5,009 nucleotides of DNA from Alcaligenaceae bacterium. GTDB lineage: Bacteria > Pseudomonadota > Gammaproteobacteria > Burkholderiales > Burkholderiaceae_B. Shown piece by piece: positions 1 to 5,009 of the stretch. Position 1 is the stretch's first letter. Each line of letters opens with the position of its first letter. The notes beneath the pieces were generated by a model. That model was given only the letters and a program-made list of their open reading frames with translations, was not told the DNA's origin and made no database searches. Position numbers and translations under genes: made by a program. The DNA lies in the NCBI GenBank assembly GCA_947380655.1, contig CANCRX010000147.1:1-5009 (forward strand), written 5' to 3'.

Positions 1-1698
1 GAGTCCATTCCAACCCGCAAGCCTGAGGACAGGTTCAAAAGGATTGATCAAGTTCTTTTACAACTTAACCGCCTCATTGAGCAGGCTGAGAAAAACCAGC
101 AAAACAATATTGCTTTGCTGCGTCAGTTGCATGGGGATCGCGTGGTGGCACTCAGGCAGCGAGAGCGTTGGTCAGAAACTGTCAGTGAGGCGGTCAGACT
201 GGAAAAAATCGGTCCACTCCCAGCTTATGTGAAGCAAGCGCAGGCGGATGCCTTGCTCGCGTTACGTCAACCAGAGTTGGCGAGAACTTTGTATAAAGAA
301 GTATTAAATCAGGATCATTCCAATAAAGATGCGCGCTGGGGCTTAATGTTCGCTGAGCTCGAAAGTGAAAACTTTACTGCGGCCTTTGAGATCGCTGACG
401 CAATGGTTCAAGAGCAGTCCCCTTGGATTATTTATCCAAAGATTCCGACCCCGATACCTAATGATGAGTGGTTGAGCGCGCAAATTTCCGCTGCGATGTT
501 GCGTAGCTGGTCCGATATGCCGCAAGACGCATGGGACAGATTGTTGCCTTTAGCCAATGGGGCACCAGGCATGTCGGAGCTACGTATTGCGATGGGCAGT
601 GTGGCTGCTGCGCGGGGTTGGCCGAGAAAGTCTGAGCAGGAAATCAGAATTGCAGCCAGCATTGATCCTGATAATAAAGCTGTCAAAATGGCGTTGGGAG
701 AGTCTGCTGTTCGTAGACAACAGTGGCCAGAGGCGCGCGCGCAGGTCGGATATCTCGTTCAAACCTATCCTGAAGATAGCTCGGTTAAACGTCTCGCTCG
801 TGAGTTATCACTGCATGATCGCTACGAGTTGAACCTGAATTTCACCAACGAAAGTCAGACAGGTAATGCTGCGTATGCGCCTGGTTCTGGCTATGTCGCA
901 ACCGCTCGTTTATATTCGCCTTCAATCGCTGAGCGCTGGCGCATGCTGGCAGCAACTGAACGTATGACTGCAACGGTACCCGAAGGCGCCATTGCAATGA
1001 GAAACCGTTTTGGTGCGGGTGCGGAGTATCAGACTGGGGATGTCAAGGCAGAAGGTATTGTTTGGCAGAACACGGGCGACATCAGTGCATTGGGTGCGAG
1101 TCTAAATCTGAACTGGAAACCGACGGATCATTGGAGTTTCGACGCCGGCGTATCAAAATTCGCCGGAGACACACCGCTTCGTGCAATTTATTATGGTGTG
1201 ACTGCGAATTCCGCGACGGCAGGGGTAACTTATGCGTGGGACGACTCACGTTCAGTATCTGCTGTGTATAAACCTTATAACTTTTCAGATGGTAACGTGC
1301 GCCAGATGGGCATGCTGAGTTATTCACAGAGAATAATTTCACAGCCAACTTATAACCTGACCTTGATTCCCTCTCTGTATGCTTCGACGAACACACGTCA
1401 GGATGTTTCTTACTATAGCCCTGCGCAGGATTTCGCCGCATCGGTTTCGGCTCAAGCTGAACATATTATTTATCGACGCTATGAGCAGGTCTTTGGTGGT
1501 CGACTTAAAGCAGGGGTTGGGTTGTATCAGGAGGCCAATTACGCAGGCGGTGTAATTGGAGATATTTCGTACGAACAATTCTATCGCCCGAATGATGAGC
1601 AGGAAATCACTTATGGCATCGGGGCCAATCATCGAATTTACGATGGTGTGCCAGAAAATACTTTCATTGTTTATCTGCGACTCAACGCACACTTTTAA
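1..1698 (+). CDS. pgaA: PgaA, PNAG export porin of the outer membrane (5' end missing)
   Basis: PgaA (HmsH in Yersinia) exports partly deacetylated PNAG across the outer membrane. The reading frame is open from base 1 to TAA at 1696-1698 and gives 565 residues. E. coli PgaA has about 807, so roughly 240 N-terminal residues, including the signal peptide, lie upstream. The TTG at 115 is an internal leucine, not the start. Residues 1 to about 270 (bases 1-813) are helical with TPR character, for example ALLALRQPELARTLYKEVL and the stretch around AASIDPDNKAVKMALGE. From about residue 272 (LHDRYELNLNF) to the end, alternating polar/hydrophobic strands with many Tyr, Gly and Asn form the expected barrel of about 290 residues. 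TPLRAIYYGVTA and NFSDGN resemble stretches of E. coli PgaA, and the chain ends in Phe, as is usual for BAM-assembled barrels. pgaB follows after 2 bp. The identification is strong because of the gene order and two-part architecture. No frameshift or internal stop is seen. Confidence 0.95.
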   Translation, partial: ESIPTRKPEDRFKRIDQVLLQLNRLIEQAEKNQQNNIALLRQLHGDRVVALRQRERWSETVSEAVRLEKIGPLPAYVKQAQADALLALRQPELARTLYKEVLNQDHSNKDARWGLMFAELESENFTAAFEIADAMVQEQSPWIIYPKIPTPIPNDEWLSAQISAAMLRSWSDMPQDAWDRLLPLANGAPGMSELRIAMGSVAAARGWPRKSEQEIRIAASIDPDNKAVKMALGESAVRRQQWPEARAQVGYLVQTYPEDSSVKRLARELSLHDRYELNLNFTNESQTGNAAYAPGSGYVATARLYSPSIAERWRMLAATERMTATVPEGAIAMRNRFGAGAEYQTGDVKAEGIVWQNTGDISALGASLNLNWKPTDHWSFDAGVSKFAGDTPLRAIYYGVTANSATAGVTYAWDDSRSVSAVYKPYNFSDGNVRQMGMLSYSQRIISQPTYNLTLIPSLYASTNTRQDVSYYSPAQDFAASVSAQAEHIIYRRYEQVFGGRLKAGVGLYQEANYAGGVIGDISYEQFYRPNDEQEITYGIGANHRIYDGVPENTFIVYLRLNAHF

Positions 1699-1703
1699 AC
1701 ATG
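1696..1703 (+). other. pgaA stop / pgaB start junction (2-bp gap, no clear RBS)
   Basis: The pgaA stop TAA (1696-1698), two bases (AC) and the pgaB ATG (1701-1703) lie almost together. The 20 bases before the ATG contain no GGAG-, GAGG- or AGGA-like run. Inference: pgaB translation mostly depends on ribosomes finishing pgaA and restarting. No other nearby in-frame ATG would keep the complete signal peptide. Confidence 0.6.
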
Positions 1704-3452
1704 AAAAAAATATACCTACATATTGCTTTGTTATTGATATCCCTGTGGCAACCCGCCACCGCGATTGAGCCTGGGCAGCGTTTTGTCACCGTGGCTTTTC
1801 ATGATGTGGTGGATTCTGTTGCAGATATTGAAGACGATACCGTTACCACCGATCGCTTGATTGCATTTTTTGATTTTCTCAAAGGAGACGGCTGGACGGT
1901 ATTGACGCTTGACGATGTGCAGGCTGCAAAAAATAAAACTAAAACGCTTCCTGCAAAATCTGTCTTAATCACCTTTGACGACGGTTATGAAAGTCTTTAC
2001 AGCAGGGTGTTTCCCTTGGCGCTGGCCTATAACTATCCTATCGTGGCTGCCTTGGTTGGCGAATGGATGGATGCTCCTCCAAGCGCCATGGTGCCCTACG
2101 GAGGGAAATTAGTCCCACGTACTAAGTTTCTATCCTGGGACGCAGCACGGGAAATGCAACGTTCGGGCCTGGTTGAGTTTGCATCCCATACTTATTCGTT
2201 ACACAAGGATGTATTGGCCAATCCGCAAGGCAATCGAATGCCTATTGCTATTACTCAGCGCTTTGATGAGGCCACTGGAACCTACGAATCGCAGTCACAA
2301 TACGAGCAGTTTCTGATCCAAAATTTCAAACTTGATCGGGCGATTTTTAAAAGGGAACTGAAAAAATTACCCCGAGCATTGGTATGGCCTTTTGGTCGTT
2401 ATTCTGAAAAGTCTTTAGATATTGCCAAGCGGGCAGGGTATCAATTCGCACTGACACTTGATCCAGAGCCCTCAGATGCCGCGGACCTGCTGCGTATCGC
2501 CAGATATTTGCCGACCAGAGACCCGAAACTCGGTGAGGAAATTGAGTATTTGAGATTTCAAGACAGGTTGCCGACCGTGCAACGTATGGCATGTTTGGAT
2601 CCAGCCGAGCTTATTTCAAATAGTGCACAGGAGTTCGATCGTCGGCTTGGCGTTTTCATTGAGCGCACGCGCGAGATGGGGGTGACCAATGTCGTCATAC
2701 CCGCAGCCTTTGTCGATCAGAATCAGACGGTTCAAAGCTGGTTTCCGACCTCTGCATCTGGCGTCAAATCCGATGACCTTTCACGCATTGTCTGGCAGGT
2801 ACAGACCCGTGCGGGTGTATCACCGACCATAAGTGTTCCGCTCAAAGAGATGCAACGTTCAGGCATGAGTCAGTCCCAGATCGATCACTGGTTTCAAGAC
2901 CTCGGCAGGATGGTGCCTGTACAAAGTTTACTGATTCGTGATTTGCAGCAGGTTGACAGACAGAATGTCATTGATAAGAAAGCACCCGTTGATGGACCTT
3001 GGCAGACAAGAGCGATACGTAACCATCTTGACCTGACTGCCTTGCCAGCTTATGAACAACAAGCCTTTAAAGGCGTCAAGACTATCAATGCGTTCAGGCC
3101 TGGTGTGCAGTTATATACCTTAAAACATGGAGAGGAAAACTTTACCGTTAGTGATGCGATCGATCTGACACTTTTTACAACTTCCATTGATAAGAATGCT
3201 TTGAACACAGCCGTAAATAATATCGAGCAAGCAGGACTATTGTCTAAAGAGACCACAAGGCGACGTGTAGGGTTATGGCTGACTGACCTGGCTCCCCCCA
3301 ATCCGGATCAGCTTAGTCAGGCAAGTCTGTATTTCCAAGCGCACAAGGGAACTGCGATTGGCTGGTGTCCTGATCTCTGGTTGCAGAACCATCCTAATGC
3401 AGCAGAGGTCGCGCCTGCCGTATCCGCCGCACGTTTTCCCTTGAGGCCATAA
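1701..3452 (+). CDS. pgaB: PgaB, periplasmic PNAG N-deacetylase with a diverged C-terminal hydrolase-like domain
   Basis: PgaB removes some N-acetyl groups from PNAG in the periplasm, which the chain needs for export through PgaA. Residues 1-21 look like a Sec signal peptide (MKK, hydrophobic core, A19-T20-A21 cleavage site). There is no lipobox cysteine, whereas E. coli PgaB is a lipoprotein. The CE4-type domain spans about 27-270. His34 (AFHDV) sits where E. coli has its N-terminal catalytic His. TFDD (Asp93, Asp94) with His163 and His168 (SHTYSLH) should bind the metal and catalyse, and WPFG (229-232) and LTLDPE (251-256) match later motifs. Residues about 290-583 correspond to the E. coli GH153 domain and keep framework pieces such as SWFPTSA, WQVQTRAGV and GWCPDLWLQN, but the acidic catalytic motif reads IRDLQQVD instead of FHDDALLSD. 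At 583 aa the protein is shorter than E. coli PgaB (about 672). The ATG lies 2 bp after pgaA with no clear Shine-Dalgarno, so coupled translation is likely. Confidence 0.94.
   Translation: MKKIYLHIALLLISLWQPATAIEPGQRFVTVAFHDVVDSVADIEDDTVTTDRLIAFFDFLKGDGWTVLTLDDVQAAKNKTKTLPAKSVLITFDDGYESLYSRVFPLALAYNYPIVAALVGEWMDAPPSAMVPYGGKLVPRTKFLSWDAAREMQRSGLVEFASHTYSLHKDVLANPQGNRMPIAITQRFDEATGTYESQSQYEQFLIQNFKLDRAIFKRELKKLPRALVWPFGRYSEKSLDIAKRAGYQFALTLDPEPSDAADLLRIARYLPTRDPKLGEEIEYLRFQDRLPTVQRMACLDPAELISNSAQEFDRRLGVFIERTREMGVTNVVIPAAFVDQNQTVQSWFPTSASGVKSDDLSRIVWQVQTRAGVSPTISVPLKEMQRSGMSQSQIDHWFQDLGRMVPVQSLLIRDLQQVDRQNVIDKKAPVDGPWQTRAIRNHLDLTALPAYEQQAFKGVKTINAFRPGVQLYTLKHGEENFTVSDAIDLTLFTTSIDKNALNTAVNNIEQAGLLSKETTRRRVGLWLTDLAPPNPDQLSQASLYFQAHKGTAIGWCPDLWLQNHPNAAEVAPAVSAARFPLRP
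3443..3446 (+). promoter_or_regulatory. ribosome binding site deciding the GTG start of pgaC
   Basis: GAGG at the end of pgaB is followed by 8 bases and then the GTG at 3455, which is good Shine-Dalgarno spacing. This supports GTG rather than the later in-frame GTG (3473), TTG (3476) or ATG (3518) codons as the start. The site lies inside the last codons of pgaB, so the two genes are tightly packed. Confidence 0.7.
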
Positions 3453-3454
3453 TC

Positions 3455-4708
3455 GTGGACTATGCCTCAAGCGTGTTGCTCGTCGTTGGCTTGTTTTGTT
3501 TCGGTTATCCCTTTGTCATGTCCTGGTATTGGATCGTTGGAGCTTTGTTGTTCTATTTCATCAGGGAGCGACATCAACCGCGCAGTGATTCTCCGCCTGA
3601 ATTACCCTCTTATCCTTTAGTTTCATTGCTGTTGCCTTGTTTTAATGAGAGTGCTCAATTGCATGAAACGTTTGCAGCCATCGCTCGTATTCAATATCCG
3701 AATTTTGAAGTGGTGGCGATCAATGACGGATCCTCTGATGACACGGCAAGCATTCTGGATGGCTTCTCTCGACAAATGTCGAATTTCAGGGTTGCCAATC
3801 TCGTGCAGAATCAGGGTAAATCGACGGCATTAAATGTAGGTGCCTTCATGGCGCGTGGCCAGATTCTTGTTTGCATTGATGGTGATGCACTGATTGACCC
3901 CCATGCAATCACCTGGTTTGTCACGAGATTTCAAGCGGACTCTACCTTGGGGGCTGTGACAGGTAATCCCCGTATTCGTAATCGGACGAGTTTGCTTGGC
4001 AGGCTGCAAGTCGGCGAGTTTTCCTCCATTATCGGCGTTATTAAACGCACGCAGTCTGTCGCTGGGTTTTTATTCGCTGTGTCTGGCGTGATCTGCGCGT
4101 TTCGAAAGCTCTCTGTCATGCAGGCAGGGATGTGGTCGCCTCAGGCGATCACCGATGATGTTGACCTGACACTTCGTATCCAGATTGCGGGATGGCGCGT
4201 CACCTACGAGCCAAACGCACTGTGCTGGATTTTGATGCCAGAAACATTGCGCGGTCTGTGGCGGCAGCGACTGCGCTGGTCTGAGGGAGGCGCCCAGGCT
4301 TCTTTGGCCTGCTTTGTCGATATTGTTCGCCATATGCGCGGGGGAATGATGTTGGTATGGTCTACCTTCATGATGAGCACATTGTGGGCGTTATGCATGA
4401 CGGTCTTGATGCCTTTGTGGCTGATTGCTGGAATTTTTGATCCAAATGTCCGGGTTGATTTTAATTTCATGCATCAGTGGGGTGGTGAAGTACTGATTGT
4501 CACCTACTTCATTCAAGCCTTTATCGCTCTGTGGCTGGATCGTCGATATGAAAAAAATTCTTTTAAAAGTTTGTATTGGATCGTCTGGTATCCCTTGTTA
4601 TTCTGGATGCTTCAGTCGGTGACGGCTGTACTCGGGTTGCTCAAAGCCATTCGACGCCCCGCCTATGCGAAAGGTAAATGGGTCAGTCCGGATAGGGGGA
4701 TCAGATGA
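3455..4708 (+). CDS. pgaC: PgaC, PNAG synthase (family 2 beta-glycosyltransferase)
   Basis: PgaC (HmsR; IcaA in staphylococci) is the inner-membrane, processive synthase that joins GlcNAc from UDP-GlcNAc in beta-1,6 links and, with PgaD, moves the chain across the membrane. GT2 landmarks are in order: VSLLLPCFNES at 56-66, NDGSSDD with Asp91, the DxD-type CIDGDA with Asp142 and Asp144, ITDDVDL with Asp234 and Asp235 (the TED position, here TDD), and QRLRW at 271-275. GNPRIRNR, SSIIGVIKRTQ and CWILMPETLRGLW are close to E. coli PgaC, as is the tail WVSPDRGIR. A hydrophobic N-terminal stretch (about 5-36) and C-terminal stretches near 298-328, 345-361 and 373-398 are membrane segments around the cytosolic catalytic domain. 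The start is GTG: GAGG lies 8 nt upstream, no ATG, GTG or TTG lies between it and the in-frame stop at 3395, and the next ATG (codon 22) would cut into the first membrane segment. The stop overlaps pgaD. Confidence 0.96.
   Translation: MDYASSVLLVVGLFCFGYPFVMSWYWIVGALLFYFIRERHQPRSDSPPELPSYPLVSLLLPCFNESAQLHETFAAIARIQYPNFEVVAINDGSSDDTASILDGFSRQMSNFRVANLVQNQGKSTALNVGAFMARGQILVCIDGDALIDPHAITWFVTRFQADSTLGAVTGNPRIRNRTSLLGRLQVGEFSSIIGVIKRTQSVAGFLFAVSGVICAFRKLSVMQAGMWSPQAITDDVDLTLRIQIAGWRVTYEPNALCWILMPETLRGLWRQRLRWSEGGAQASLACFVDIVRHMRGGMMLVWSTFMMSTLWALCMTVLMPLWLIAGIFDPNVRVDFNFMHQWGGEVLIVTYFIQAFIALWLDRRYEKNSFKSLYWIVWYPLLFWMLQSVTAVLGLLKAIRRPAYAKGKWVSPDRGIR
4694..4699 (+). promoter_or_regulatory. ribosome binding site of pgaD
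   Basis: AGGGGG lies within the last codons of pgaC (those for the Asp-Arg-Gly-Ile tail), 5 bases before the pgaD ATG. It fixes the pgaD start at the ATGA overlap. It is the strongest ribosome binding site at the three junctions in the window, so pgaD may be translated well on its own as well as by coupling to pgaC. Confidence 0.7.
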
Positions 4709-5009
4709 GCCGACATCACGAGCCTGCCGATTACAGTCATTTTTTGATTAGGCGAGAAAAAACTTTATATATCGTATGCCGTGATTATTTGCTGATGCTT
4801 ACGGGCTGGCTCATCGTGTGCCTGATGCTGACAGACGTATGGCTGATATTGTTTGATTATCTGAAAGATCCCGTTTTCAGTTTTTTACCTTCAGAGAAAC
4901 CTGACTGGGTAAGTATTTGGAACAGATTAAGTACCTTTGTGTATTGTTCTGTTTTTTTAGTCGTGTGGATTATTGGTGCATCGGTTAAACGTTATCGGAT
5001 GATTAAACG
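4705..5009 (+). CDS. pgaD: PgaD, inner-membrane partner of the PNAG synthase (3' end missing)
   Basis: PgaD (HmsS) is a small inner-membrane protein that associates with PgaC and is needed for polymer synthesis. In E. coli, cyclic di-GMP acts allosterically by binding the PgaC-PgaD complex. The ATG at 4705 overlaps the pgaC stop as ATGA and has a strong purine-rich ribosome binding site (AGGGGG) 5 nt upstream. The frame stays open to the window edge for 101 complete codons; E. coli PgaD is about 137 aa, so some 35 residues are probably missing. A short polar N-terminus (MSRHHEPADYSHFLIRREKT) is followed by hydrophobic helix 1 (about 29-51, through GWLIVCLMLTDVWLILF), a linker of about 23 residues, and helix 2 (about 75-93, through VFLVVWIIGAS), then a basic stretch VKRYRMIK. 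The two-helix layout and position after pgaC support the call. PgaD proteins diverge fast, so sequence alone would be weaker evidence. Confidence 0.92.
   Translation, partial: MSRHHEPADYSHFLIRREKTLYIVCRDYLLMLTGWLIVCLMLTDVWLILFDYLKDPVFSFLPSEKPDWVSIWNRLSTFVYCSVFLVVWIIGASVKRYRMIK

Noticed and set aside
44..232. A 62-codon plus-strand frame at the left edge starting with a hydrophobic-looking peptide
   Set aside because: It lies in another frame inside pgaA coding sequence, which is open from base 1 and has clear TPR character there.
1145..1166. Perfect 6-bp inverted repeat (CCGGCG, 10-base loop, CGCCGG) inside pgaA
   Set aside because: It encodes a barrel stretch (DAGVSKFAGD), is short and has no U-tract after it, so it is not a terminator. 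It is most likely a by-product of the coding sequence.
1082..1692. Two overlapping minus-strand open frames of 119 and 117 codons opposite pgaA
   Set aside because: They lie opposite well-supported beta-barrel coding sequence, their translations show no domain or protein-like pattern, and no ribosome binding site stands out. They are shadows of pgaA.
2151..2868. Repeated peptide EMQRSG with similar DNA (ATGCAACGTTC) at about 2151 and 2850 in pgaB
   Set aside because: The match is about a dozen bases, lies in two unrelated domains, and has no similar flanks. It is probably chance.
4070..4470. Minus-strand open frames of 87 and 88 codons opposite pgaC
   Set aside because: They overlap each other and the conserved GT2 motifs of pgaC, and their translations are low-complexity with no recognisable features.
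1..5009. CRISPR arrays, tRNA or rRNA genes, insertion sequences and phage genes
   Set aside because: The window is fully occupied by four packed pga genes, and I saw no direct-repeat arrays, transposase motifs or RNA-gene signatures.

Overview
The window is the inside of a pgaABCD (hmsHFRS-type) operon, which makes and exports the biofilm polysaccharide poly-beta-1,6-N-acetyl-D-glucosamine (PNAG). All four genes are on the + strand in the order A-B-C-D. pgaA enters from the left edge without its 5' end, pgaB and pgaC are complete, and pgaD runs off the right edge. An outer-membrane beta-barrel porin in the set, with periplasmic TPR repeats, points to a Gram-negative bacterium. Protein similarity to the enterobacterial Pga proteins, moderate base composition and compact spacing suggest a gamma- or betaproteobacterium. 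I cannot name the genus.

Layout: 1-1698 encodes the last 565 residues of PgaA (TPR part, then barrel). 1701-3452 encodes PgaB (583 aa; signal peptide, CE4-like deacetylase domain, then a shortened and diverged C-terminal domain). 3455-4708 encodes PgaC (417 aa; family 2 glycosyltransferase with membrane helices at both ends, GTG start). 4705-5009 encodes the first 101 residues of PgaD (two membrane helices). Gaps between genes are 2 bp, 2 bp and a 4-bp ATGA overlap, so the genes are almost certainly co-transcribed and probably translationally coupled. No non-coding stretch is longer than a few bases. The operon promoter, leader and terminator lie outside the window.

How the genes work together (known for the family): PgaC and PgaD form the inner-membrane synthase that polymerises and translocates the chain from UDP-GlcNAc. 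PgaB partly de-N-acetylates it in the periplasm, and PgaA captures it on its TPR domain and passes it out through the barrel.

The system itself is well described. The part most worth a second look is PgaB. Its deacetylase motifs are all present, but its C-terminal domain appears to have lost the acidic residues that the E. coli glycoside hydrolase domain (GH153) uses, and its signal peptide has no lipobox cysteine. It may be a soluble, deacetylase-only PgaB with a non-catalytic C-terminal domain.
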